Assembly (NCBI GenBank): GCA_022813625.1
Contig: JAKLMB010000005.1
Location: 1,240,001 to 1,304,000 of the forward strand
Source of the DNA: Aaosphaeria pasadenensis
Lineage: Eukaryota; Ascomycota; Dothideomycetes; Pleosporales
Direction of reading: 5' to 3'
DNA length: 64,000 nucleotides
Shown: positions 1 through 11,174 of the stretch, in pieces
Numbering within the stretch: the stretch's first letter is position 1
How the letters are laid out: the number at the start of each line of letters is the position of its first letter
Position numbers and translations under genes: made by a program
Notes under the pieces: generated by a model
Seen by the model: the letters and a program-made list of their open reading frames with translations, nothing else
What the model was told of the DNA's origin: nothing
Databases searched by the model: none

Positions 1-381
1 AACCTGTGACTGGCACAAGGCTGAGTCTCAGCCTATGGAATCTTATCAACCACCCACCCATCATCCATGCAATCACATGCATCAGCATAGATGAATCGGT
101 GATTAACGATAAGTGGCGCGAAGTCGTCAGTTAGGTTCGACTTGAGAATTCCCAGCCTTGTGTAAGGCATAATAATGAGCTGCAACACTGCACAAGTTCG
201 CCTGTCGCCTGATTGAATGCAGCTGAACACTACATAAGAGAGGTGTGTCCCAGCCTGAATCGCTGCCTCGTCTCATCCCACCAAGTGTCAGCCTCATTCC
301 ATTGCTGCGATCCTATATTATACTGCCACTTTGCAATCCGGTGTCTGAAGTAAAGCAACCGGTCAAGCCACATTCATCACA
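1..381. other. Intergenic, no gene supported
   Basis: I see no supported gene here. A 65-codon minus-strand frame (33-230) has no recognisable domain. The last part is probably the promoter and 5' leader of the gene starting at 382. Confidence 0.5.
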
Positions 382-1188
382 ATGGAGCCTCTACGGAAAT
401 GGAAAAGAACCAGGGATGTTATCAGAGCTACGCAACAAATCGCAAGAAAGGGCGATGAATCACTTCATCCCGACTATATTGACGCCGAAGAGCCACCCGA
501 GGACGACTTCGATCCAAGACCGTATGGACCGCAACAAGGTAATGCGTACAACTCCCAGCAAGGCTATCAAAACCATCCACAAAACGTGCAACACGCACAG
601 TATCCAAACAACCCCGGCCCCTACGGAGGTGCGCATCAAAATCAGGCCTTTCCATACAACCAACAGCCATACCAAAATGCGCAATGGGCCTCTCAGACAG
701 CGCATCAAATTCCCGTACATCATCAGCAGTCTGCATACGCGGGCCATCCGTCCTATAACCAGGTGCCACAGAATCATGGAACACAGTACGGTCGGCCATC
801 ATTCGATTCGAATCCCGGCTCCAATGGCCAACAGTACGACTACAACCAGAACCCGAGCCAGCCAGGTTCATCTCCCCCAATGCCTCAAAACTTCTCATCT
901 CCGCCCTATCAGCAGAGTCCACCACCACTTCATTCAGCGTGGTCCGACCCCAACGTACCACAATCCTCTCCACCAAACCCGCCAGAGCGTGCTTTGACTT
1001 ATCCACCTCCGGATCGAGAATCCAGTCCCGCTCTGCCAAGTCAGCGGACTTGGACAATGCCAGTAGGTGGTACGTGGTGTGTGCACAATAATTATGTTGA
1101 TGGGTAGGTGTCCCTCATTTTTGAACATGACGCAGGATCATTCTGACTTGGAGCTAGGGTGTCCAAATGCCCCCACTGTTACGGATAA
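382..1188 (+). CDS. PQN-rich protein with C-terminal Cys motif, two exons
   Basis: Inferred exons are 382-1103 and 1158-1188, giving 250 aa. The N-terminus is charged (MEPLRKWKRTRDVIRATQQIA). A long low-complexity region rich in Pro, Gln, Asn, Tyr and Ser follows. Unspliced, the frame stops at 1107. An intron at 1104-1157 (54 nt) has donor GTAGGT, a branch-like TTCTGAC and acceptor GCTAG. Splicing keeps the frame and adds VSKCPHCYG, so the tail becomes a Trp-Cys pair, an Asn-rich spacer and a CPHC pair. That resembles a small zinc ribbon or RanBP2-like finger, but one of the four usual ligands is not obvious. I do not recognise the family and give no function. A disordered scaffold with a terminal metal knuckle would fit. 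Confidence 0.6.
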
Positions 1189-2040
1189 CCATATCTCTTT
1201 TCGAGACGTAGAGACTCACGAGTGAAGTGAAGCGAGCATTCATACCTAAGAGTGTGCGTATTTGATTGCGTCATTATTTGAGGAAAGATGCCGAGCCACG
1301 TATGCCTTACCATTGCTATTGCAGGAGATTCAAAATTGATAAACACGAACATGCAGAGGGACGTCGAAAAGTACCTTAAATCAAATCTGGCAAGGGCATA
1401 TCTTTCGGTCATATCATAGGGGTTGGGAATTGTATGTGCAAGTCCCATAGGTGGATTTTCTTTTGTTTCTTTGAACCCTTTCAATTGCTTCGGCAACATA
1501 ACATATACCATTTACGGAGGCATAGCTACTGGAGCGTCGGCGTGCAGGTCCTCATGATTTCGGGTTTCTCATTGAAATTTCAATTGAAGAAGTTCACCGG
1601 AGAAGTTTCGAATACTTTATTCCATATTTCCGTTGTAATGAGAGAGAGAGAGAGAGTCTATAAACTGCTCATGAGTCTTCCCATATTAATGTATGCCCAA
1701 AAAGAACAATATCCATTGATCAAATATAGTTAGCGTCGGAATGCGTGTGCCTAGCATCGGATTAAATGCAACCATGATCATCGCCCCACGTTTGTTTGCT
1801 CTCCGATTAGATTACATCAACTTGTACAAACAACTGTCTCCATGCCTCCATCACACTTCACTTCGTGCATTCGAATCGCCAGTACGTGGATCAGGCCACC
1901 TACTGCTCGACTGATCTCACCAATTCCCAGCATATCATCCATTGCGTCTTCCAGCAACTAGACTGCGATCCTCTCTATCTGTTCCCAATCCCAGTGCGAA
2001 CAGCTCAAGAAGACTTCACATCACCCCGAAACGCTTCAAC
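1189..2040. other. Intergenic with a (GA)n tract
   Basis: I see no supported gene in this 850-nt stretch. It contains a GA microsatellite at about 1641-1656 and, in its last 200 nt, probably the promoter and leader of the threonine aldolase gene. Short frames here have no recognisable domain. Confidence 0.5.
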
Positions 2041-3231
2041 ATGTCAGACTTTGCGGCCTACACTGCTAATGGTGCAAAGACTGCTACGCAGCAAGAACCC
2101 ATAATCAATGGCAATGCATGGGACTCTCAGACCAACCCCGCGGCCTTCGATTTCCGTTCCGATGTCACCACCAAGCCAACTGCTTCAATGCTGGCCGCTA
2201 TCCAGCAATGCACTCTTCTTGACGACGTTTTCATGGAGGACCCAACAACGCAATCGCTAGAGAAATTCATTGCGGACCTCACCGGCCACGAATCTGCATT
2301 GTTGGTGCTATCGGGCACGATGGGCAATCAAGTCGCATTACGCGCGCACCTCACCACACCACCCCACGCCGTTCTGTGCGATAGGAGAGGACACATTATA
2401 AATTATGAAGCTGGAGGCGTGGCAACGTTGAGTCAGGCAATGGTCCAGCCTCTCGACCCCAAGAACGGCGCATACTTGACCCTCAAGGAGATCCAGGAAC
2501 ACGCCGTGATCTCTGATGACGTGCATGCATGCCCCACCCGCGTTATAGAGCTCGAGAATACACTAAACGGCGCCCTCATGCCTCTGTCAGAAGTCCAGAG
2601 GATCTCAAGGTGGGCACGGGAGAATGGCATCATCGTTCATTTGGACGGTGCTCGGCTTTGGGAAGCCGTCGCTGCCGGTGCTGGTACGCTCAAAGAGTTC
2701 TGTCAAGAGGTAGACAGTGTGAGTCTGTGCTTCAGCAAGGGCCTTGGTGCTCCCATCGGCTCGATCATTGTGGGATCTTCCGAGTTCATCAAGCGTTCGC
2801 GCTGGATCCGAAAGTCCATCGGAGGAGGCTTGCGCCAAGCTGGTGTTGTCGCTGCGCCCGCTCGTGTAGCAGTTGAGGAGACATTCCTCGGTGGCAAACT
2901 TGCACAGACACATATCAAGGCTAAGAAGCTCGAGAAGGCTTGGGCTGACTTGGGCGGCCGAGCGAAATACCCGGTAGATACCAACATGGTCTGGTTGGAG
3001 GCTGACGGGGTCACCATCAGCGATCCCCGATGGACGGAGCTCGGGCAGAAGTATGGTCTTAGGATGATGGGTGGGCGATTAGTCGTGCACTATCAGATCA
3101 CCGATGAAGCCATCGAGAGGGCTATTCAGGTCTTCAAGGAGATTGTCACAGGGGAACAAGGTAGCTTCAGAAGCAAGGACGCCGAGTTCAACAATGAGGA
3201 CATGGCCCTCAAAGGAAAGGGTGTTGAGTAG
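2041..3231 (+). CDS. GLY1: L-threonine (low-specificity) aldolase, PLP-dependent
   Basis: A single-exon gene of 396 aa, close to the usual size for the family (350-400 aa). The enzyme class cleaves threonine or allo-threonine to glycine and acetaldehyde. The start is the ATG at 2041, in the context CAACATGTC. The frame is open upstream to 1942, but only from a TTG. Family features read in order: an N-terminal FDFRSDVTTKPT block, the FMEDPTTQSLE substrate region, the LSGTMGNQVALRAH cofactor segment, the VHLDGARLWEA Asp-Ala segment, and CFSKGLGAPIG with the lysine expected to bind PLP. The C-terminal small domain is complete. The open upstream frame is Arg-rich and could hint at a mitochondrial form, but it lacks an ATG. 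Fungal homologues are usually cytosolic. Confidence 0.93.
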   Translation: MSDFAAYTANGAKTATQQEPIINGNAWDSQTNPAAFDFRSDVTTKPTASMLAAIQQCTLLDDVFMEDPTTQSLEKFIADLTGHESALLVLSGTMGNQVALRAHLTTPPHAVLCDRRGHIINYEAGGVATLSQAMVQPLDPKNGAYLTLKEIQEHAVISDDVHACPTRVIELENTLNGALMPLSEVQRISRWARENGIIVHLDGARLWEAVAAGAGTLKEFCQEVDSVSLCFSKGLGAPIGSIIVGSSEFIKRSRWIRKSIGGGLRQAGVVAAPARVAVEETFLGGKLAQTHIKAKKLEKAWADLGGRAKYPVDTNMVWLEADGVTISDPRWTELGQKYGLRMMGGRLVVHYQITDEAIERAIQVFKEIVTGEQGSFRSKDAEFNNEDMALKGKGVE

Positions 3232-3655
3232 TCTAAACGAAACATACTACATGATATGAAACTTGTTCAAAAGACGTCTTCTCTGGTGCCCCGTTGTCAT
3301 AGTTTACTACGCAGCGGTAAGATGTTGGATAATCCACCAGGCATGACGCCAGAATTGGGAGGCAGGGCTGGAAGCAAATGGTTCACTGCCAGAAACCTGC
3401 CCGCAAAGCTACGGGCCACAAAGAATGGCATTATGCATTGTACCAAATTACTCGTCATATTCAGCATGACATCAATGGGAGAGATGCCTCCAGGGAATAA
3501 GCAACTCCCTGATATACCAGGTACACCACGCGCAAAGACATGTCAGTCCATAGGTTAAACGTTGTGAATAATATATTTTGTACAAGAAAGTATGTCGGAG
3601 TAATATATACAAGAATGTTCTCTACTGAACTCTACTCAACGGTTCGAGTGTGCAT
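3232..3655. other. Convergent intergenic spacer
   Basis: This lies between two genes that point toward each other and probably holds both 3' UTRs. A 100-codon plus-strand frame (3256-3558) shows no domain and I do not call it. Confidence 0.5.
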
Positions 3656-4911
3656 TTACAAGCACTGCGAGTAGTAGTCGTTGTGCTTCACGCATTTCAG
3701 ATCAGCCTGGCAGAGGGTAGTACCCTTCCATCCGTTGCCACCACTAGAATATTGTTAGTCGAAGAGTACATAAATGTTTGATCTGAGTTACTACTTACCA
3801 CTGGTAGTACTTGGCTGCGGCGGAGAGGCCGGTTGTACCGCTAGGGGCAGGGACAGCGATGACGGAGGTAGTGTTGAAGCCAGAGGGAGAAGGAACAGCA
3901 ACGACGGAGGTAGTGTTAAAGCCCAGGGCAGTGGAAGTTACAAAGGTGGATGGGAGTCCAGGCAAAGAGGTGATAGGAGCAAGTGTTGCTGGAGGCTGGG
4001 TAGCTGAGGGTGCAGTGGCCGTAGCATTGGCTGAAGGCGCTGCAGTAGACTGAGGAAGGGCGACGGGGCTGGAAGATGAAGGGGCGTCGGCAACGGGAGA
4101 GGATGAAGGGACAGGTACAGGCACAGCAGAGCTGACGGGTTTGCCAGATCCAGATCCACCGCAAGTGGCAACGGGACCACCTGGGGCAGTGTAGTTGGTA
4201 GGATCGAAGCCGTTATAGACGTTGGGGATGTAGATGTTGGGGTCCTCCGCTTTGTATGCACCGGGAAGGGAGATGGTTGGGCCACAAGATCCCTCACTGC
4301 CTGTACCAGTGATCTTCAACTGGGCGCAGCCAATGTAGAACTGGCCGCCATTGAGGTTCTGAGATGCGTGAAGGCCGAGCATTTCGGATCGAAGCTATTC
4401 ATCGTTCGATTAGCAAATGTTCAAATGGAATGCATTCATTGTCAAAGGGCTCCCTTACCAGATACTCTCCGCTTGCCAGACCAGTGGGGAGCTTGAATTC
4501 ATGGGTCATGTCGTTCGCACCCATGATCTCGTTCGCCCACTTTCCATCAACATAGTCAAGCTCGTCAATCTTGAACCATCCAGCACCGACACCAGTGGCC
4601 TGGGAAGCATCATCGACGGGACCGAAGAGGAAATGGGTGATGGGTCCGGGATGGCCAGACTGGTCCCACTTGACCTTGATAGTGTCGCCCTCGTTGGCGG
4701 GGACAGTGATAACGCCGGAGGGCACCTTGTTGCCCCCGACATTGCATGCCATAGCATCGCTGGTGACGTCCTCAACTGGGCTGTTGGAAGGGGGCATACG
4801 AATGCCAGTGTCTACACCGGGAGACACGCCATTGACCCAGAACTGGTGGAAGTTCTGATGAGCCGAAACGGCTGCAATGAGAGAAGAAGCAATGATTGAC
4901 TTGGAGAACAT
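3656..4911 (-). CDS. AA9 lytic polysaccharide monooxygenase with C-terminal CBM1
   Basis: A secreted copper enzyme that oxidatively cleaves cellulose or related beta-glucans. Exons on the minus strand are 4911-4459, 4394-3799 and 3743-3656, giving 378 aa. A 17-residue signal peptide is followed by the mature N-terminal His18 (HQNFHQFWVNG), half of the histidine brace. His87 in SGHPGP is the expected second copper His, and the Tyr of QFYIGCAQL is the expected axial ligand. A Ser/Thr/Pro/Ala-rich linker follows. The last intron (3744-3798, GTAAGT donor) splits the CBM1. Joined, it begins YYQCGGNGWKGTT and ends NDYYSQCL, a canonical cellulose-binding module. Stopping at the in-frame TAA at 3795 would lose the CBM1, so the third exon matters. 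The first intron (4395-4458) restores YLLRSEMLGLH. All three exons are phase-consistent. Confidence 0.94.
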
Positions 4912-6718
4912 TTTGAGATTGTAAATATGTAGTGATCACAGATCACTATTTTGGTAAAAGGCTTTTGGAAAAGAATGAATGTTTGAATGAATGAATCAAG
5001 TAAAGAATGAATGAACAATCACAACGAGAGAAAGTAGGTCTGGCCTGCGTGAAGAAACAAAATCGACAACATGGCGCTCAAGAGTATTTAAACTGCATCA
5101 TCTGCTTCCATCAAGACTCCTCTCATCTAAACAACGATTCAGTGATGCATGCAATAGATTCGATAACTGGGGTTAGGCCCGGTTCAAACTACACAAACGG
5201 TGAAGCGAGGCGATAGTGCGAAAGCGGTCGTTTCGAAACTCAGCTTTGACCTACATTGGCATAAGCAAACCGCACGATTTCTGATGTTTCATGTATCAAA
5301 CACGTTCAAGCGATGGTTTGGCGCGCGCCATAGCCGTAGGTTGACATCGGGCGACGGGCGGTTAGAGAACAAATACCAGGTCATCGGGACGCTAGACTAT
5401 CGTTCGTTCATGGAAATTTGTCTCTCCGTTTGGTATCACGATAGTCATGTTTGAGCTTGGCTCGCGGGACAAATTCCTTGGGAACCAGGTACGAGTAGGA
5501 TCAGTCAAATGCAGCTTTGCGCGATTCGAGCCTGTCAGGGGTTGATGGATTTCAGAGGTGAGGCCTAGTTGCAGCCTCATCACAGTTGAACACGTCTACA
5601 TTGAATCTTAAGATATGACTGTTACCGTTCTTGTATGATTTCGTAGTTGCGCCCTAATATTATAAGCTTGATTCTTTCAGGAGCCTACGATTGCTGACTT
5701 CTTCCTTATCTATTCTAGAGGCCTAGGATGTGTTCAAAGAATTCTGGACAGGGGTCATTAATCTAAGCCTTCACATCCCAGGAGCCGCTCTCCGTGTTCC
5801 TGAGTGTTTCCCTGACAATATTTCTACAAATTCTTTATCTTGTCAAACAACTGACTAGAGAAACCCGATGGCCAAGTACTTAAATTCATGCAAGGCTCAA
5901 AACAATTCAGCATTCTTGCTGCGTCATTTGGATACGAGTTTTTTTCTGTATAGCTTCGCGTCAACAGGAGCTATGTAATTGAAAACCTTCCATCATTTAA
6001 CGATCTTTAATACTGTTTCGCTTGTCGCCTCGACGGTGATGCGATGCTGTCAGTATCTTTGCGATCTTGGTTTCCATGTTTCTGACAAACTAGAGAAGAA
6101 ACCGCACTGCGCTCGCTTCCTCATGGATTGAATTGCATAGCAACTCGGAGTTTAGAAGCAGCATTAGGACGGGACAGTTTTATATCACTGAGCTCTTGCT
6201 AATTTTGTTATTTTCACTTAACGAGATGCGAAAGTGCATGTGATTGACATCTTCCTGGCGAACTCAATTGTGGTAAATAAGTAATAGGTCATTAATTAGT
6301 GGCCGAAGGTCGGTCGCAGTTGAAGCATCAACCTGACTGGAACTTTCACGGTTAATAACATTTCAAACTCTGAGTTGACCGCTCTTTACAGGCAAATCGA
6401 ACGCTCGAGACCCTTGAAGCAAAAAATGCTCTTTGCACATAAAAAATACTACAAAGCAGGAGGTTTCTTTTAGGAAGGCGCTTTCCTAGTAGTTTATTTG
6501 TATAACAATTGACCAATCGCTCGCGAAAGAACAAGCCAATATCGTATTCAAGAGGTGGCTACCAGGGGTATGGCGTTGGGTTCCTTGCGTCTTACAGTGT
6601 TGTAGAAAAGCAGCGCTCACCCAACTGATGACAGACGCTTGTCCTTATCTTCGACAGTCAGAAGATCTGGCACTGGGTTGGACTTTTCTTTGGAACACCT
6701 TTGTGCAAAGCGGCCATT
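4912..6718. other. Intergenic, AT-rich by eye, no gene supported
   Basis: The first 180 nt hold the leader and core promoter of the LPMO gene, with repeated GAATGAAT motifs. From about 5,200 to 6,700 I find only short scattered frames without domains. No terminal repeats or transposase fragments are visible. Confidence 0.45.
5085..5092 (-). promoter_or_regulatory. TATA-like element of the AA9 LPMO gene
   Basis: TTTAAATA on the minus strand, about 175 nt upstream of the LPMO start codon. It is assigned by sequence and position only. Confidence 0.4.
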
Positions 6719-8417
6719 ATGCGTCCATATTGCGCGTTCACCCTGTGCACCTCTGTCCTAGGAGTCTTCGGACAGGCTCGTGCCGAACCCGCAAACCGGA
6801 ACGCCACCCAAGCGCTCCTCGATAATGGTGTAGCAAGCTCTATAATCTCATCGTTAACGGAACAATTGAATAAGAAACCACCCTCCACATGCTCAGTCGC
6901 TGTATGTACAACAATTGGCAATAATGTAATTTATCTGACATTAGCATGACTAGTGCAATGCACTCAAAGCAGTATTCGGTAGCGACGACGTTCTCCTTCA
7001 GGATGACGCTCAGTACAAATATCTCTCATCTGCATATTGGTCACAGCAACAAGCCTTGGTGACACCTATCTGTATCTTTACTCCATCCAAAGCTATTGAC
7101 GTTTCCACACTAGTGCTCATTTCGCAACTTTCACAGTGTCCATTCGCGGTTAAGAGCGGTGGACATGCTGCTTTCAGCGGAGCTTCGAATATCGAAGACG
7201 GCATCACTATTGTGCTTGAGAAGATGAAAACTATTGAGCTATCAAAGGATAAAAAGACAGCTGCAATTGGTCCTGGCAATATTTGGTATGATGTGTACAC
7301 CACACTCGAGTCTCATAATTTGGCTGTAATCGGTGGACGCGTAAGTTCTGTGAATGAGGGTTACATTGCTGAATTTGACATATAATAGGTGGCTGCTATT
7401 GGAGTTGGGGGCTTGACACTTGGAGGTGGTATTTCCTTCTTCTCCAATATTCATGGCTGGGCCTGTGACAACGTTGTGTCCTTCGAGGTAGTCACAGCTT
7501 CAGGCGTCGTGCTAGATGTCAGTGCTGCGAAGCATTCGGACCTATTCTGGGCCCTTCGTGGCGGAGGAAACAACTTCGGCATCGTCACCAAGTTCACACT
7601 GAAGGCATTTCCCCAGGGCCAAATGTGGGGCGGGGGGAAACAAATACTCGAGCCTGGATTTCCTGCTGTCATCAAAGCCTTCTACAACCTGGGGATGAAT
7701 GCTACTAGCGATCCGAACGCTGGCCAAATTCTCTCCTTTGCCTATGTCCAAAACACCCGAATCGCAAGTGCTGACTTGCAGTATGCGAAACCCATAGCGA
7801 ACGCTTCAATCCTGGCCGAATATATGGCAATTCCCTCTATCGGTGACACTACGAAGGTCCGCTCTCTGGCCGACTTGACTGTACAGTTCAATTCATCCAA
7901 CCCGAGTGGCCTTCGAGAGATGTATTGGGCTGCAACATTCAAACTTGATGAGGAAATGACTACCTTTATCAAGGATATCTTCTTCGAAGAAATTTCTCTG
8001 GTTGCAGATGCACCAGCACTCATTCCTGCAGCCACTCTCCAAGTCATCACCACACCTCAGCTAGAGAATATGGCACGCAATGGGGGTAATGCTCTAGGTC
8101 TCAGCGCGAAGTCAGGGCCCCTCATCCTCCTGAATCTGAACAATATGTGGGCTGAAGCCGGGGATGACGCCAGAGTTCTGAAGGCAAATGCCAACATCAT
8201 CCAGCGCACCGTTGCGGAGGCAAAGCGAAGGAACCTACACCATGAATACATCTACATGAACTACGCCAGCCAGTTCCAGGCCGTCATCCCAAGTTATGGC
8301 GCCGAGAACCAACGGAAATTAAAAGCTATCGCCCGCAAATACGATCCTACGGAGGTGTTTCAACGTTGGCAGCCTGGCTACTTCAAGCTAGATGGGTCAC
8401 CTAGTATACTGTCATGA
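6719..8417 (+). CDS. Secreted FAD-binding BBE-type oxidase (AA7-like)
   Basis: A berberine-bridge/VAO-type flavin oxidase. Exons are 6719-6901, 6954-7340 and 7389-8417, giving 532 aa, the usual family size. The start is the ATG at 6719 and is followed by a hydrophobic signal peptide. Splicing restores TCSVACNALKAVFG across intron 1 and GGRVAAIGVGGLTLGGG across intron 2. His132 in KSGGHAAFSG is the expected covalent FAD attachment residue. The usual second attachment Cys is not evident near the Gly-rich motif, so attachment is probably single. The C-terminal BBE segment (NYASQF, then YDPTEVFQRWQPGYFKL) is complete. Substrates in this family range from oligosaccharides to alkaloids and other metabolites and cannot be read from sequence. 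It lies upstream of the Ldi-like gene on the same strand. Confidence 0.92.
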
Positions 8418-9258
8418 TATACAAATGTGGCTTTGAGTGTGTACATAGGTATGTATCTATGTATTAACAATTGGCCCAACAGTGCCCGATGATGAAGTAT
8501 CAATGGTGTGATATCAATATCGCAAATGGCCTAGAATCTGGAAGACCAATTTCAAAGCAACACAAAATTTATCAAATGAAGCAACTTATTGCCACAAGTT
8601 GTCACACTGGACACGACTGATCATTCATTGCGAAACTATGATAGTGAGAATGGGCCGTATCGGATGGAACTAATCCTACAGCCGGGCGCCGCATCCATGT
8701 GTCAGCTATTTCACACGTACTTGTGCCACTATGTCGATTTGGTAGGTTCCGCATGCCCGATTTGGCATGTTGTCGATCATTGTGCAATTTTGACTCGAAT
8801 TCATCGAGTCTTGAAGCAACACATACACTAGTGATGTACCCCACACCAGCCGGACACATTGTTCCGGAATAGTAGAAATATCCAGGCAATAGTCACCACA
8901 AGTACAGATGAGACAGAGGAGACAAACCGAAAGCCTGTTGAGTCCTGGCAGTAGTTCTTCACTATGGCGACCACAGTAGGTTTGCACTTCCGAATTTGCG
9001 TTTCTCATGCTAACCTACGTGGACCACAACCTTTGAACAATATGACTATAAACAACCCACCAATGGTAGCAAGCAAAATGCTCTCACCGGCCAATCACTG
9101 GTAGGGAACTTCCAATGGAAAGGTACGCCTATACTGCATGTTCGATGCCCGAACTACTTTCAAGCTAACAATGTCAAGATGTTCTCATCCCTGATAAGGT
9201 GGGCCGTGGTACAGTGAAATGGTGGTATCAACGACGGACATTGATCCAATACGCCGCC
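8418..9258. other. Spacer, may hide the first exon of the Ldi-like gene
   Basis: The Ldi frame is open back to 9169 without an ATG, with candidate acceptors ending at 9178 and 9198. An upstream coding exon is likely, but I could not join one in phase. A mini-exon ATG at 9113 with a GTACGC donor does not fit either acceptor. Confidence 0.4.
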
Positions 9259-11174
9259 ATGGCCAGCGCTGGCTTGTATACCTTCTATACCTCCTCATCG
9301 CCGTCTTTGCGAGCCGCCGGGCTCGGGCTTTTGTTCCCTGGAGCTGGTCTGATTAGCGTCTGCACAATTCCATCGATCCTCGCGTTCATCATTTCAACGG
9401 CAGCTATTCCCGCATGTCTTTTTGCCTGGTTCGGTGCTGGTGGAGTAGCTTTCCCGATGTTCTTGTGGGCATCGACGACAGCCCTCGCTGCTTTCCTGGC
9501 TAAAGAATCATTACTGGAAATTGCAGCCCCGCTTTGGACTGCCATCTGTGTTGTCGGCATTGCCTACATAACCCAGACCACCAGCGCTGCTAACAAGGAA
9601 GCCAGCCAAAAGCGCGAACAAAGGAATAAATATCTGGTTGAGTCGGTACAGAAGAGTCAAGCCAGTGCTAAACTTCCACAGCCAGGTTCTCGCGAACTGT
9701 CTCTCCGAAACCTGAGGTTTCTACAATGGGAAATTGAACTTGGCCTTGCAGGAAAAGATGATTTCTCACATCACGATATCATTGATCAGTTCCAGACGTC
9801 AGCTATACGATACCAACTCTACGGTGCTCAGAACGATCTTGGTGTCTATCAATTCGCATACGCTCCCAACTTCCACGGATATCTCAGCCAAGCACAAAGA
9901 AACTGCATCGAGAAGTCTCTCACAGAAAAGGTCGTTGGCTTTTGGAAATGGGAATCGATGTGGGGCAAATTCAATGCTCACGACTGGGACCCATGTGTCA
10001 AGGATAACATCATGGTCTCGGGTTATGTTGCACAAGCTGTAGGCATCTACCAGTCAAACACCGGTGACGAGCGGTACATGAAGCCTGGGAGCCTCACATT
10101 CCACGTTAGCAAGAATGGCATCTACGAATATGACTTCCGCAAGATTGCTGTGGCTCTTGAGAGGAACTTCAAGGAAGCGGCATACTGCTTGTTCCCCTGC
10201 GAGCCTAACTGGATCTACACCATGTGCAAGTAAGTTGAATTCATCTCCTGTAGAATCCTGGACTAATCAAAGGTAGTCTCGTCGGTATTAGTGGCATGAT
10301 TTTGGCCGATCGCCTTATGGATATGCCTTATGCCAGACAGGTGAAGCAACGTTTTGAGAACGCTTTGGAAGAGGAGTTCACAACACAGGATGGCACAATT
10401 CTTCCTATTCGCAGTGAGCTGACAGGCTTCACGGTAAGTCTAGATGATCATGTTCTTAACACATATACTGATTAGAACACTAAGATTCCCGGTCTTGCGG
10501 GCGCGCTCGCCGACGGTGTAAACTCGATCCTCTGCGCTGCTTATCTCCCACATATCGCTCACCGAAACTGGGCATTCACGAAGAACGAGTCAATCAAATT
10601 CAACAAGAAAGGCGAGATTGAACTTCAGAACCTCGTTGGCGCCGACAAGATCGATGCTGGTAACTACAAGGCTGGGGAGGGTTCTATCAGAGCCACATTT
10701 GCCGCATCTGCTACCGAGTTCGGTGACGAAAAGATTGCCAAGGAGTTGCTCAGACAATTGGATGAGGAATACCACCCTGTCATGGAGACAAAGACCGGTG
10801 CTCTGAAGAATAGCGGCTTGAGCACGTTGAGTCAAGGTGCAGCTACCCGAGCTAGAATTGGAGGATTCCAAGATTGGGTGAACATGATCACAAAGGGACC
10901 AGAGGAAAGCACAAAGCGAGGACCAATTCTGGATAAGGTTTCATATCCTGAAGTTCTTGTTGCGAAGTGCTACTCGCACGATGGCGTTGGGTTAGATATC
11001 GTCCTCTATCCTGGTCGTGATGCTGGCACATTCGACCTTGGCTTTACGAGATTGAGGCCTGGTAGCAAGTACTCTCTTGGAGGTCAGACCAAGGTTGCAG
11101 GCAGAGACGGTACTGCGGACTTTGCAGTCAAGGTAGATGGGCGTACACAGCTGGAGCTTACGCTTCAGAAATAG
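9259..11174 (+). CDS. Linalool dehydratase/isomerase-like (Ldi) protein with N-terminal membrane segments
   Basis: Exons are 9259-10229, 10277-10433 and 10476-11174, giving 608 aa from the first ATG. That start is provisional because the frame is open upstream to 9169. The first 120 residues hold about four hydrophobic segments, followed by a charged stretch and then the soluble domain. That domain shares key blocks with bacterial linalool dehydratase/isomerase: DNIMVSG, and a Cys pair nine residues apart in PCEPNWIYTMC (Cys314 and Cys323) matching the two active-site cysteines. The position of the bacterial catalytic His, after NIMxxG, is Tyr here. Introns of 47 and 42 nt have GTAAGT donors and join in phase. 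A hydration, dehydration or isomerisation of a terpenoid-like substrate at a membrane is possible, but no reaction can be assigned. Bacterial LDI is about 400 aa, so the membrane part is extra. Confidence 0.75.

Noticed and set aside
245..997. 250-codon frame overlapping the PQN-rich gene
   Set aside because: It has a His/Thr/Arg-rich translation of a repetitive coding stretch and a non-ATG start. The frame at 382 has an ATG and a splice-completed end.
4399..4458. LPMO frame continuing past YL into intron sequence
   Set aside because: The GTAAGG donor and restored YLLRSEMLGLH show this part is an intron.
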